64,000 nucleotides of DNA from SIG589 sp964566175 (GTDB lineage: Bacteria > Bacillota > Clostridia > Oscillospirales > Acutalibacteraceae). A program made the translations under genes and the position numbers. Positions 9,568-18,617 of the stretch are shown one piece after another. A model generated the notes under the pieces. The model saw nothing but the letters and a program-made list of their open reading frames with translations. It made no database searches and was not told the origin of the DNA. The stretch's first letter is position 1, and every line of letters begins with the position of its first letter. The stretch spans positions 1-64,000 of the forward strand of contig CAZMHU010000005.1 in the NCBI GenBank assembly GCA_964566175.1, written 5' to 3'.

Positions 9568-10351
9568 AACAATTCATTATTGTTGGTTTGGCGAAAATCC
9601 TTTGTCGGATTTAGCCTTAAATTGCATTGCAAGTTGGAAAAAATACTGTCCGGATTATGAGATTATTGAATGGAATGAAAGTAATTTTGATATTAATTGC
9701 TGTAATTATGTTAAGGAAGCCTATCAAGCTGGTAAATGGGCTTTTGTAAGCGATTATGCAAGATTCAAAATTTTATATGAATGTGGTGGTCTTTACTTTG
9801 ATACGGATGTTGAAATAATAAAACCTTTAGATGATATTGTGATGAAAGGTAACTTTATGGGGCGTGAGAATAATCCTAAATTTTCTGTAGCCCCAGGGCT
9901 TGGACTTGGAGCTTCCGCCGGCTTAGATATATATAAGAAAATATTGGATAAATACGATGAACTTCATTTCTTGAACAATGATGGTACTTTCAATCTTAAA
10001 ACAGTTGTTGATTATACTACTGAAATCTTAACCATCTACGGATTGAATGCAAATAATAAAATTTCTCAGATAGCAAATATTAACATTTATCCATATGAGT
10101 ATTTTTGTCCGATAAATTATAATACCGGAGAAATCACACTCACCCCTAACACTCATTCAATACACCATTATTCAGCAAGTTGGTATAGCCCGACTCAAAG
10201 ATATGCATTAGACCTTAAACGAAAATACGGGAAGTTTTTGCCTCATAAAATTGCGGCTATTTTTGCAACTGCTATGTCGATAACAAAATACGAAGGTTTT
10301 AATGCGTGCCTAAAATGGATATTTAAAAAGCATAAGGTGAATAATATATGA
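9557..10351 (+). CDS. DXD-type glycosyltransferase (GT32-like, capsular polysaccharide)
   Basis: A 264-residue transferase opening MIPKTIHYCWFGENPLS, the hallmark of the Gly_transf_sug/GT32 group related to Och1 and TcdA/TcdB-type enzymes. The DXD metal site is in YECGGLYFDTDVEIIKPL (about residues 75-92) after AFVSDYARFKIL. HHYSASW near residue 200 is also typical. It overlaps both neighbours (11 nt upstream, 4 nt downstream). It adds a sugar with retention of configuration; donor unknown. Confidence 0.88.
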   Translation: MIPKTIHYCWFGENPLSDLALNCIASWKKYCPDYEIIEWNESNFDINCCNYVKEAYQAGKWAFVSDYARFKILYECGGLYFDTDVEIIKPLDDIVMKGNFMGRENNPKFSVAPGLGLGASAGLDIYKKILDKYDELHFLNNDGTFNLKTVVDYTTEILTIYGLNANNKISQIANINIYPYEYFCPINYNTGEITLTPNTHSIHHYSASWYSPTQRYALDLKRKYGKFLPHKIAAIFATAMSITKYEGFNACLKWIFKKHKVNNI

Positions 10352-11244
10352 TTACAATATTAACTCCGACATACAATAGAGCTTATATATTGCCTGAAGC
10401 CTTTAAATCATTATGTATGCAAAGCTCATATGATTTTGAATGGATTATTATTGATGATGGTTCAACAGACAATACCGCAGAAATTGTTGCAAGATGGCAG
10501 AATGAAGATTTACCGTTTAAACTGACCTATTGCAAGCAAGAAAACGGAGGAAAGCATCGTGCTGTTAATGCTGGCGTCAAAATAGCCAAATATGATTTTC
10601 TTTTGATACTTGATAGCGATGATCGCCTAACTGAAACAGCGGTATCTACTATAAATCATTGGGTAGTGGAAATAAAGGAAGATTATTCTTTCGCAGGTGT
10701 TGCAGGCCTTCGCGGAACCGGAAAACAAGTGATCGGAAGGCAGATAGAGCAGGAATATATTGACGCTACTAATCTTGAACGTGGAAAATATGGCTTGTAC
10801 GGTGACAAGGCTGAAATATATAGAACCACTATACTGAGGCAATATCCGTTTCCGGAATTTGAGGGTGAGAATTTCATTCGCGAATCAGCGGTATGGGATA
10901 GAATAGCGAAAGACGGCTATAAAATCAGATGGTACAACAAAGTCATTTACCTTTGTGAATATATTGAAGACGGACTCACAAAAAACACAAACTCCAGTAC
11001 CTACTTAAAAAATTTCAATGGGTTTACATATTGTTCTGAATTATATATAGAAACTCACTCGTGGCTACCGTCTATGCACAAATGCGGAGAGTATTACAGT
11101 GTTGCAAAACATAAAAATTTTAATATAAAATCCGCATCCAAAAGCATCAATGTTAATCCTTTGTTTTTTATGCTTGGAATTATTCTGTTTAATCTTAAAT
11201 TATGCATAAAGCGAATCGTAAACAAAATCGACAGGAGAAAATGA
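10348..11244 (+). CDS. glycosyltransferase family 2 (GT-A)
   Basis: A 298-residue GT2 enzyme with a textbook N-terminus: ITILTPTYNRAYILPEAFKS, then WIIIDDGSTDNT (about residues 33-44) and LLILDSDDR with the DXD site (about 90-98). A hydrophobic segment near residues 268-285 (LFFMLGIILFNLKL) may anchor it to the membrane. The stop codon overlaps the first candidate start of the polymerase gene (ATGA). It adds one sugar of the repeat unit; specificity unknown. Confidence 0.88.
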   Translation: MITILTPTYNRAYILPEAFKSLCMQSSYDFEWIIIDDGSTDNTAEIVARWQNEDLPFKLTYCKQENGGKHRAVNAGVKIAKYDFLLILDSDDRLTETAVSTINHWVVEIKEDYSFAGVAGLRGTGKQVIGRQIEQEYIDATNLERGKYGLYGDKAEIYRTTILRQYPFPEFEGENFIRESAVWDRIAKDGYKIRWYNKVIYLCEYIEDGLTKNTNSSTYLKNFNGFTYCSELYIETHSWLPSMHKCGEYYSVAKHKNFNIKSASKSINVNPLFFMLGIILFNLKLCIKRIVNKIDRRK

Positions 11245-12398
11245 TTATGGAGGCACAGAGTCAAAACGAAAACAAGTTAATAACTATTATTTTTGTGATT
11301 TTATTAATTCCGTTTTTTAGCATTACATGGATTAAAAATTCTATGGGAACGACAATTTATCAAGCATGGCAGGTTTGTGCAGTTGCATTGTTTCTTATTT
11401 TTATTGTTTCAACAGCTCAAAAAATTAAAGTCAATAACGCCATTGCGCTATTTGTCATCTATCAAAGTATAATACTTTTTAGCACAGTTCTTAACAGTAA
11501 ATTTAGTTTTGGTATTTTTACTATAACTATTGCAGCAGTATTATTGTTTGTTTTAATTCAATCAAGTTTTTATTATATCATTCTAAATGCGCTTTGTATA
11601 ATTGTTGTTCTTTCCATGCTTATCAATTTCCCTATGATGTTGATAAATAGGAATGTTCCTAACGCATTATTTTTCATTGGTGGCAAGAACAGTCTTAGTA
11701 TATTTTTGATACCCGGAACTTTTTTGCTACTTATAAATTCTTTGGAAAAACACAACAAAGTCAGCAAAGGATGTATCCTGGCTGTAGCACTGTGTTTGAT
11801 ATCAGTCTTTATTGGCTTTAGCGGCACCGGCATAGTCGTAGCAGTTCTTTCTTTGGCGTTGATTTTCGTTTCTAAAAATCATAAGCCTAAAAAGAAATTT
11901 TATATAGGTTTTATTGTTCTTGTATATATCCTTTTTATTCTTTTCTCCGAAAAATTTTTTATTACAGATGGTTGGATTTTCTTCACAAAAGTATTGGGGA
12001 AAAATAGCGATCTAACAGCAAGAACAACGATATGGGCAATTGCAAAAGGTATAATAAACGAATATTGGTTTATTGGCGCCGGTCGCGGAACAGAAATATC
12101 CTATATTAATACATGGGGAGAAAGACAAGTTATCTATGAAGCACACAATTTCATTCTCGAAATTCTAATGGAAGGTGGAATAGTTGCATTATTGATTTTT
12201 TGTGCTTTCTTTTATAAATGCATAAAACATTTAGATTTGAATGATGTAAAATGCAGGATAATTTTTGTCGCTATATGCATTCTACTTGTCAATGGCTTGA
12301 CGGAATCAATAGTTAACAACTTTTTTGTTTTTGTAATTTTAGGTATAGCTTGCCGATATTCTTCAGAAGATAGGAGTAAATATTCTTTAAATGAGTAG
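11241..12398 (+). CDS. polysaccharide polymerase (Wzy / O-antigen ligase-like)
   Basis: About 385 residues with 10-12 hydrophobic segments and a long extracytoplasmic loop near two thirds of the chain (GRGTEISYINTWGERQ, EAHNFILEILMEGG), the pattern of Wzy polymerases and WaaL-type ligases. It would join undecaprenyl-linked repeat units at the outer face of the membrane. AGGAG at 11233-11237 serves either the ATG at 11241 (ATGA overlap with the previous stop, short spacing) or the ATG at 11247 (better spacing). The further upstream ATG at 11202 would force a 43-nt overlap and is not favoured. Assignment rests on topology and context. Confidence 0.8.
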   Translation: MIMEAQSQNENKLITIIFVILLIPFFSITWIKNSMGTTIYQAWQVCAVALFLIFIVSTAQKIKVNNAIALFVIYQSIILFSTVLNSKFSFGIFTITIAAVLLFVLIQSSFYYIILNALCIIVVLSMLINFPMMLINRNVPNALFFIGGKNSLSIFLIPGTFLLLINSLEKHNKVSKGCILAVALCLISVFIGFSGTGIVVAVLSLALIFVSKNHKPKKKFYIGFIVLVYILFILFSEKFFITDGWIFFTKVLGKNSDLTARTTIWAIAKGIINEYWFIGAGRGTEISYINTWGERQVIYEAHNFILEILMEGGIVALLIFCAFFYKCIKHLDLNDVKCRIIFVAICILLVNGLTESIVNNFFVFVILGIACRYSSEDRSKYSLNE

Positions 12399-13899
12399 CA
12401 GATTAAAAAAGCTTAAATGGAATTCTATATTAGCTCTATGCTATCAAATAGTATTGATTGTAACAGGCTTGATTTTACCAAGGTGTTTTCTTTATTTTTA
12501 TGGTTCTGAGGTCAATGGGTTAATTTCATCCATCACGCAGTTTTTGTCTTTTATAAATATATGTGATTTAGGGATAAGCGCAGTTGTAACATCAGCATAT
12601 TATAAACCGCTTGCTGAAAATGACACCTATCAAGTAAGCAAAGTATTTGTCTACTCGCGAAAATTCTTTAGAACGGTAGGCTGTATCCTAACTGTTTATA
12701 TCGCTTTTTTGCTTATTGTATATCCAACACTAATCAATAACAATTTTGATTTTTGGTTTACATTTACTCTCATCGCTGCAATGGGAATTTCTCAAATGGG
12801 GCAATATTTTATAGGCATTACATATCAGTTGTTGCTTAATTCAAATCAAAAATCATATATTCAGTTGATTGTAAATGGTACTACTTTAATTTGCAATACA
12901 GCAATTTGTATTTTGCTAATGATATGCGGGGCGAATATACAAATAGTTAAATTAACCACATCGTTGATTTATTTAATGCGGCCATTGATTATGCGATGTT
13001 ATGTGAGAAAAAAATACACTATTAATTACAATGCACCTGTTGACAGTACCGTTGTAACGCAAAAAAAGAATGGTATAATACAACACATTGCTTATATGCT
13101 CTATGAAAATACCGATGTTATGGTATTGACAGTATTTTCAACGCTGAAAAATGTATCTGTTTATTCCGTATATACTTTGGTTACAAACAGTATAAAGCAA
13201 ATTATCACCGCCGCAACTACTGGTGTTCAGGCACTTTTAGGAAATATGATAGCCAAAGAAGAAACAGAACCTCTTGTAAATTTTTATTCATTTTATAATT
13301 GGGCTATCCATACTATCAGTTCTCTCTTATTTACAATAACCGGATTGTTAATAGTTCCCTTTGTAACCCTCTATACTTCCAATATAACGGATGCAGAGTA
13401 TTACGCCCCCGCTTTTGCGACACTAATAACTTTTGCATATTATTTCAGTAGTATTAGAAACTGCAATTATGTTCTGATAAGAGCTGCGGGGCATTACAAA
13501 CAGACACAATCTGCTTCGCTCATTGAAGCAGCGCTTAATTTGGTTATATCCATTATCTTTGTTTTCAAATTGGGCTTAGTCGGTGTCGCTATAGGTACAA
13601 TAATAGCTTCTGCCTTTTTTGTAGCATTTGAAATTATTTATTTTTCAAAAAATATCGTGTTTGTTGCTTTGAAAAAATCACTCATGCCATTCTTAACCGA
13701 TTTTTTAACTATAGGGATCAGTGTGCTGATAGCGCTGAAAATAAATATATTCAGCGGCACCGTAATTTCATGGATTTTGCAAGCGCTTGTTATATCACTT
13801 ATCTGCTGTTGTATTTGCTTGTTTATCCAGTTAATTTTTTACCGAAAAAACTTGAACAGATTAACAACAAAAATATTAAAAAAACATAGCGGTGGTTAA
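12391..13899 (+). CDS. polysaccharide flippase (Wzx, MOP superfamily)
   Basis: A 502-residue membrane protein with about 12-14 hydrophobic segments. Motifs GSEVNGLISSITQFLSFINI and DLGISAVVTSAYYKPL near residues 34-75 are typical of Wzx-type lipid-linked oligosaccharide flippases of Gram-positive bacteria. It would move the undecaprenyl-linked unit across the membrane for the polymerase encoded just upstream, whose 3' end it overlaps by 8 nt. Substrate is inferred from context only. Confidence 0.9.
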   Translation: MSSRLKKLKWNSILALCYQIVLIVTGLILPRCFLYFYGSEVNGLISSITQFLSFINICDLGISAVVTSAYYKPLAENDTYQVSKVFVYSRKFFRTVGCILTVYIAFLLIVYPTLINNNFDFWFTFTLIAAMGISQMGQYFIGITYQLLLNSNQKSYIQLIVNGTTLICNTAICILLMICGANIQIVKLTTSLIYLMRPLIMRCYVRKKYTINYNAPVDSTVVTQKKNGIIQHIAYMLYENTDVMVLTVFSTLKNVSVYSVYTLVTNSIKQIITAATTGVQALLGNMIAKEETEPLVNFYSFYNWAIHTISSLLFTITGLLIVPFVTLYTSNITDAEYYAPAFATLITFAYYFSSIRNCNYVLIRAAGHYKQTQSASLIEAALNLVISIIFVFKLGLVGVAIGTIIASAFFVAFEIIYFSKNIVFVALKKSLMPFLTDFLTIGISVLIALKINIFSGTVISWILQALVISLICCCICLFIQLIFYRKNLNRLTTKILKKHSGG

Positions 13900-13900
13900 A

Positions 13901-15082
13901 ATGTCAAATAAGTATAAGTTTCTTTTCTCTATAATTAAAGCTTCGCTTACAAGCGAAATTGAAACTATTGAGGATTCTGCGATAGATTACGATGAACTTT
14001 TTAATTTAAGTAAAAGTCATCAAATCATTCCTCTTGTATGTGATGGACTCTATAAATTAAAAATAAACTTTGAGAAAAAAGAACTGTTCACGAATTGTAC
14101 TATGTCTTTATTATGTCGTGATCAAAATCAACTTTTTTGGTTGAGAAAAATTGAAGATGCTTTTTCGCTTGAAAAAATAGATTATATGCTTTTGAAAGGT
14201 GCTTCCATCAAGCGAATATATCCATCTTCCGAACTGCGTCTCATGGGTGATATCGACATTCTAATAAAAGAAACTCAGTATGCCAAAATTAAAACAATAT
14301 TATCTGAAATCGGTTTTAGCGAAAGAAGAGAAACTGATCACGAACTGATATGGACAAACAAATCCGGAGTTTTGATAGAACTTCATAAACGCTTAATACC
14401 TTCTTATAATGACGATTATTATTCTTACTACAGTAAACCATGGGAAAAGACCATTCAAGAAAAGAATAGCCGTTATCATATGCTACCGGAAGATGAATAT
14501 ATTTATCTTTTTACTCATCTGACAAAACATTTTCGTGATGGTGGAATCGGATTAAGGCACATCATTGATATTTGGATTTTTAGATTAAAATTTCCGAATT
14601 TAGATATTGACTACCTCAATAAAGAATTAGACAAACTCAAATTAAAAGAATTTCACAGTAATATTTTACAAACAATCAGTGTCTGGTTCGATGATAAAGA
14701 AGAAACATCAATATCAGAATATATAACCAAGCGAATAATTGAAAGCGGCGCTTACGGCATAAAGGAAAAATGGGATAAGGCTAACGCAGCAAGAGTTTCC
14801 TCAAGGGAATCGTCTGTCAGCAAGGCAAAGCTAAAAAGCATTCTCAATTTAGTATTTATGCCCTATTCAAGTATGAAGATAAAGTACCCATTTCTTACAA
14901 CAAAACCTTTTTTACTGCCTTTTATGTGGATTGTAAGGTGGTTTGTCGCAATTGTACATAAGAGAAATAACATTCGCCAGCAAGCAGATCGGCTAAACAA
15001 AATAAATGATAATGTTGTTAATGAATATAATAGTGAACTGGAAATGGTCGGATTAAAATTTGACCTTAAGCAAAATCGGTGA
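13901..15082 (+). CDS. nucleotidyltransferase-fold protein (NTP_transf_5-like)
   Basis: About 393 residues. The motif LLKGASIKRIYPSSELRLMG followed by DIDIL (Asp-x-Asp, about residues 125-130) and VLIELHKRLIP matches the uncharacterised nucleotidyltransferase family often found in capsule and exopolysaccharide clusters and beside peptide-modification genes. Its reaction is not established. The ATG at 13901 is preferred over a GTG at 13892 because GGTGG precedes it by about 5 nt. It follows the flippase stop by 1 nt, and a 132-nt AT-rich gap separates it from the broken LCP gene. Confidence 0.78.
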   Translation: MSNKYKFLFSIIKASLTSEIETIEDSAIDYDELFNLSKSHQIIPLVCDGLYKLKINFEKKELFTNCTMSLLCRDQNQLFWLRKIEDAFSLEKIDYMLLKGASIKRIYPSSELRLMGDIDILIKETQYAKIKTILSEIGFSERRETDHELIWTNKSGVLIELHKRLIPSYNDDYYSYYSKPWEKTIQEKNSRYHMLPEDEYIYLFTHLTKHFRDGGIGLRHIIDIWIFRLKFPNLDIDYLNKELDKLKLKEFHSNILQTISVWFDDKEETSISEYITKRIIESGAYGIKEKWDKANAARVSSRESSVSKAKLKSILNLVFMPYSSMKIKYPFLTTKPFLLPFMWIVRWFVAIVHKRNNIRQQADRLNKINDNVVNEYNSELEMVGLKFDLKQNR

Positions 15083-15214
15083 CCAAATATAATTTCTGAA
15101 AAAAGTATTGTCTTTATTTAGATAATCGGTAAGTATATTTGAAGTATTTTGCTTTTTGTAACATAGCAAAACTTTTAAAATCAAACTCTCATTAAGGTTG
15201 GCGAAAAGCGTAAT

Positions 15215-15745
15215 ATGAAAAAGGTAAAGCGTTCGGTTAAAATTTCGGCTATGGTTGTACTTGCAATTTTGCTTTTACTTGGAGGAGCATCTGCTTTTTA
15301 TCTTTCAAAGCTGGATTTAATTAAATTTAGTGACGGAAAAATTAAGTGGAACGGCTCAATTGATGAAACCGACAGTGAAACACTCGAAGAAGAAAGCCGA
15401 ATGAATGAGGAAATCTCTGACCTTGACAAAAAGGATTCCGTTGATGCAACGGTTGATATTTACAAAGACAAAAATTTTTTCAATATTCTTCTCATAGGTA
15501 CTGACGAGCGAACTAAAAATTTCAGTGATAATGCACGTGACGATGCCTGTATGATACTGTCAATAGGAAAAAAGGACGGTTCAATGAAGCTGATAAGCCT
15601 TGAACGTGGTATGGGTGTTCCTATTTTGGATGGCAAATATAAAGGTCAATACGACTGGCTGACTCACACTTTTCGCTATGGTGGAGCGGATTTGATGATG
15701 CGTGAAGTGCGAGAGTGCTTTAAAGTAGATGTAGAACGGTATTGA
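15215..15745 (+). pseudogene. truncated LytR-CpsA-Psr (LCP) polymer ligase gene
   Basis: The 176-codon frame has an N-terminal membrane anchor (about residues 8-29), an acidic linker and the first part of an LCP domain: FNILLIGTDERTKNFSDNARDDA, here with the conserved Asp and Arg of the phosphate site, then MKLISLERGMGVPI and the motif GGADLMMREVRECFKVDVERY. In complete family members about 130-200 further residues follow this last motif, so only the front of the catalytic domain is left. Complete LCP enzymes attach lipid-carried glycopolymers to peptidoglycan. The break at 15741-15745 coincides with the start of a different coding frame, so this is a deletion or recombination scar at the end of the polysaccharide cluster. 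Confidence 0.85.
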
Positions 15746-16601
15746 TAATAATCCTCTGCATCCTGTCGTTATCATTCCGTTTAGCAAAGTAAGTGGAAAC
15801 AAGGCGACTACGCAAAGTTGTTTTTGCGACAGGCATGATACAGAATTGTTTAAACCGATAGAAGCCGGCGTTCCGGATTTTGATCCGGATAATGAAAAAA
15901 TGAAGTTTATATATGCCTATAAAGCCTTTATTTTTGAATATGCAAAATAATTTCAACTAATGAATACAATTAGAAAGACTTTTGCTAAAAGACCTCAGAT
16001 ATTTTCAATTCATGATACAGTAAAAGAGTACCGTATTCAATGTATGCGAATGAAAGAATTTGAACCCGTGAAGAATCATTTTGATTCTGAAATACTGTTG
16101 GGAACATATAACGGTATTGAAACCTGTGTGTTTAAGATCCCATATCGAATCGGGTTTGCAAACTATGCTTATATTGCTCCCGACTTTGATTTGAATGGTG
16201 AAAAAATCAAAACTATTGACGATGAAGGAAAAATGCACAGGTTGTCTATAACTACCTTTCCGGAATCTAACCGGTCATATATTTTACTCAGTTGCTTATC
16301 CTCTGAAAGAAAAATATATCATGACTTTTTTAATCAAATACAAACATCGGGAATAGATAAAGTCTTGTATTATTTTAATTTATTGTTGCCACTTTTTTCG
16401 GAGAATCTTGTGATCAGCGAAAGACTGTGGAATAGCAATAGCGAAAAAGGGCAATGTGGGTTGGAGTATATGGCAAATCTTATTGGAACAAATCAATTTG
16501 AAATGAGCCAAATCATTGGCATGACACTTCGGAATGCTGCAAAAAATAAGAAAACAGATTATTCAAAACGAGGTGAAATAGATTTGTTTAAAACAAAATA
16601 G
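15741..16601 (+). pseudogene. 5'-truncated, stop-interrupted uncharacterised gene
   Basis: From 15741 one frame runs IDNNPLHPVVIIPFSK and then CFCDRHDTELFKPIEAGV to a TAA at 15948, and the same frame continues through FQLMNTIRKTFAK to a stop at 16601. The second part alone would look like a 213-residue protein from an ATG at 15960, but the frame is identical on both sides of the TAA, so a single premature stop splits one older gene. The FC-x2-HD-x2-LF-x-PIE motif resembles an uncharacterised bacterial family I recall but cannot name. The 5' end is missing because the LCP fragment is joined at 15741. A shortened product from 15960 cannot be excluded. Confidence 0.65.
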
Positions 16602-16672
16602 ATGTGCAGTAACGATCTCAAAAATAGATTGCAACGGATGCAAAGCTGAAGAACACAATAGTCTAAAAAACA

Positions 16673-16715
16673 GAGCAAACCGCAGTTGAATATGATTGCG
16701 GTCGCTTTTGTTTTA
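16673..16715 (+). terminator. probable intrinsic terminator
   Basis: ACCGCA (16679-16684) pairs with TGCGGT (16697-16702); flanking GC/GC pairs can extend the stem, and the run CGCTTTTGTTTT follows. It lies about 80 nt after the broken gene and would end transcripts leaving the polysaccharide cluster. Confidence 0.6.
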
Positions 16716-16917
16716 TAAAGTTTATATTATGGAAAAGGAGATTGATGGAACAATGATTGTGAAGTAAAAAAGCGTATCTTTTTTGTACCCAAGCGAAATT
16801 TGAAAACTTGATTCGAGGTGGGCTGAAAGTAATACTTAAAAAGTATAAAATTTCTTTAAAAGCCTTTATTCATGCGGTTTTAAAGCCCGTATCTTAATTG
16901 CACCCACAAGCCAAAAA

Positions 16918-16951
16918 AGAGCATTGACCCTTGCGGTCGGTGTTCTTTTTT
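16918..16951 (+). terminator. intrinsic terminator with wobble-rich stem
   Basis: AGAGCATTGACC (16918-16929) pairs over its full 12 nt with GGTCGGTGTTCT (16935-16946) using G-U pairs, around a 5-nt loop, and a T6 run overlaps the stem end. This is the second terminator after the island. Confidence 0.7.
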
Positions 16952-16975
16952 AATATCACGATATCACAGAATGTA

Positions 16976-17034
16976 TTTGAAGCAGCAGCGGTAATGAATG
17001 ATCGAAGTTGCATCGTGCGGCAAGTGTCGAATCC
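16976..17034 (+). repeat. tRNA-linked 59-bp repeat, copy 1
   Basis: The plus strand here matches the minus strand of 59249-59307, next to tRNA-Glu, with roughly five sixths of the bases identical by eye (shared core GCATCGTGCGGCAAG). At its centre 17007-17021 folds as a 6-bp hairpin. The partner copy has a perfect GC-rich stem at the same place, while this copy keeps the stem through two G-U pairs. It ends with GTGTCGAATCCC, which resembles a decayed tRNA T-arm. Confidence 0.7.
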
Positions 17035-17220
17035 CTTTGATATTTTATTTTTTCTCTTCATTCACACTATGTTTTCTGAAAAATACACAATTTTGCGGTT
17101 GACTGTTTGTGCTTTATAGTGTATTATAATTTTTGTATAGACTGTATAATCGGAACGGTATTATTCCGATTGTGTGATTTCCGGCAATATAAAAATTACA
17201 GAAAATGTGAGGTAAAAATT

Positions 17221-18369
17221 ATGACAGTTTACACACCACCTATGGGCTATAACACTTGGAATACTTTTGCAAGGGATATTAACGAGCAACTGCTTAAAGA
17301 ACTTGCCGACGCACTTGTGAGCACCGGTCTTAAAGATGCAGGCTATGATTACCTTGTTATTGATGACTGCTGGTCGGAAAAAGAACGCGACGAAAACGGC
17401 AGACTCGTTCCCGATAAAAACAAATTCCCCAACGGTATGAAGGCTGTTGCCGATTACATACACTCAAAGGGGCTTAAATTCGGTATGTATTCCTGTGTAG
17501 GAACTCTGACCTGCGACGGATATCCCGGAAGTTACCGTCACGAATTTACCGATGCACAGACCTTTGCGGAATGGGGTATCGACTTCCTTAAATACGATTA
17601 TTGCTACCGCTCGAAGAGCACGGCAGGTGTTGAGAGTTATCGCAAGATGGCGTTGGCTCTTAAAAACACAGGCAAAGATATTCTCTTTAATGCTTGTTCT
17701 TGGGGACACGATGACACCCAAAAATGGATAGACACCACAGGCGCAAATATGTGGCGTATCGGCACTGATATTAAGGATTGTTGGGCAAAAATCAAGGAAA
17801 TCATCGGCGCATATTTTGAGATTGATTCAATAAATTATATGAACTGCTTTGCCGATTTGGATATGCTTATAGTCGGTATGAAGGGCAAGGGCTTCTGCGC
17901 TATAACCGGCTGTACCGAAGAAGAATACAAGACACACTTCTCATTCTGGTCGCTCTTCGGCTCGCCCCTCTTCATCGGCTGTGACATAAGAAATCTTGAA
18001 GAAGACACCAAAAACATTCTCACAAACAAAGAAGTTATTGCAATAAATCAGGACAAAGAACTCAATCGTCCCTTCAGACTTCGCCACGGCGACGGAATGT
18101 ATGACCCCGAGGACGTTCACGTATTTGCGAAAATTCTCGAAAACGGTGACGTTGCAATCGGTTTCTTCAATCTCGGCGATAGTGAAGCAAGAAACCGCTA
18201 TGTAACACTTGATATGATAAGCCTTGATGCCGAAACCGGTATTAAGTGTACCTTAAAAGACCTCTGGACAGGCGAAGAAACCGAAATTAAAAACGGAACA
18301 ATCAAAGTTACTTCCATTGCTCCGCACGCCACCAAACTTTACAGAGTTTGCGTAAACACAGGCAAATAA
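17221..18369 (+). CDS. alpha-galactosidase, glycoside hydrolase family 27
   Basis: A 382-residue retaining alpha-galactosidase that removes terminal alpha-galactose (melibiose, raffinose-type and galactomannan side chains). Family motifs are TPPMGYNTWNTF (residues 4-15), VIDDCW (about 45-50), the nucleophile region FLKYDYCY (about 124-131) and the acid/base region WRIGTDIKDCW (about 178-188). No signal peptide is seen, so it should act inside the cell on imported oligosaccharides. The ATG at 17221 is chosen because AGGT lies just upstream and the family N-terminus begins there; an in-frame ATG at 17107 would add 38 unrelated residues. No transporter is adjacent. Confidence 0.93.
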   Translation: MTVYTPPMGYNTWNTFARDINEQLLKELADALVSTGLKDAGYDYLVIDDCWSEKERDENGRLVPDKNKFPNGMKAVADYIHSKGLKFGMYSCVGTLTCDGYPGSYRHEFTDAQTFAEWGIDFLKYDYCYRSKSTAGVESYRKMALALKNTGKDILFNACSWGHDDTQKWIDTTGANMWRIGTDIKDCWAKIKEIIGAYFEIDSINYMNCFADLDMLIVGMKGKGFCAITGCTEEEYKTHFSFWSLFGSPLFIGCDIRNLEEDTKNILTNKEVIAINQDKELNRPFRLRHGDGMYDPEDVHVFAKILENGDVAIGFFNLGDSEARNRYVTLDMISLDAETGIKCTLKDLWTGEETEIKNGTIKVTSIAPHATKLYRVCVNTGK

Positions 18370-18392
18370 TGCGCTGAAGCGGGAGTTGTAAA

Positions 18393-18596
18393 ATGGCTTT
18401 GTGCAAAAAGTGCGCTCGCCTGTTGACGGCGGATGAAATCGCCGTTTACAGGCGTCTTGCTGATATGAAGGCAACCGAATTTCTATGTATAGACTGCTTA
18501 GCGGAATACTTCGGCTGTACGGTTGAACTGTTGGAAGAAAAAATAAAGCACTTTCGTGCAATGGGGTGTTTCCTCTTTGATGACAGACAGTGCTGA
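18393..18596 (+). CDS. small Cys-rich (zinc-ribbon-like) protein
   Basis: A 67-residue protein with two CxxC pairs (CKKC at residues 4-7, CIDC at about 32-35), which suggests a single zinc site, followed by a possible helix-turn-helix-like stretch (YFGCTVELLEEKIKHF). I do not recognise a named family. It lies 24 nt after the galactosidase gene behind GGGAG, and its stop codon is next to a GTG in frame with aroK, so the two are likely co-transcribed. Confidence 0.6.
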   Translation: MALCKKCARLLTADEIAVYRRLADMKATEFLCIDCLAEYFGCTVELLEEKIKHFRAMGCFLFDDRQC

Positions 18597-18617
18597 GTGA
18601 TTGAAAGTGACGGTAAT

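Larger units (their letters stand above)
16602..17220. other. gene-free stretch at the island edge
   Basis: No convincing gene. It contains two hairpin terminators (16673-16715, 16918-16951), a 59-bp repeat shared with the tRNA-Glu flank (16976-17034) and an AT-rich promoter-like region before the alpha-galactosidase gene: TTGACT at 17099-17104 and TATAAT at 17125-17130, with a spacer of 20 nt that is too long for a confident call. A second TATAAT lies at 17145-17150. Base composition changes from AT-rich to moderate GC across this stretch. Confidence 0.6.

Noticed and set aside
16931..17119. 62-residue plus-strand open frame
   Set aside because: It consists of a terminator and the tRNA-linked repeat, has no ribosome site, and its likeness to the frame at 59.2 kb is explained by the DNA repeat.
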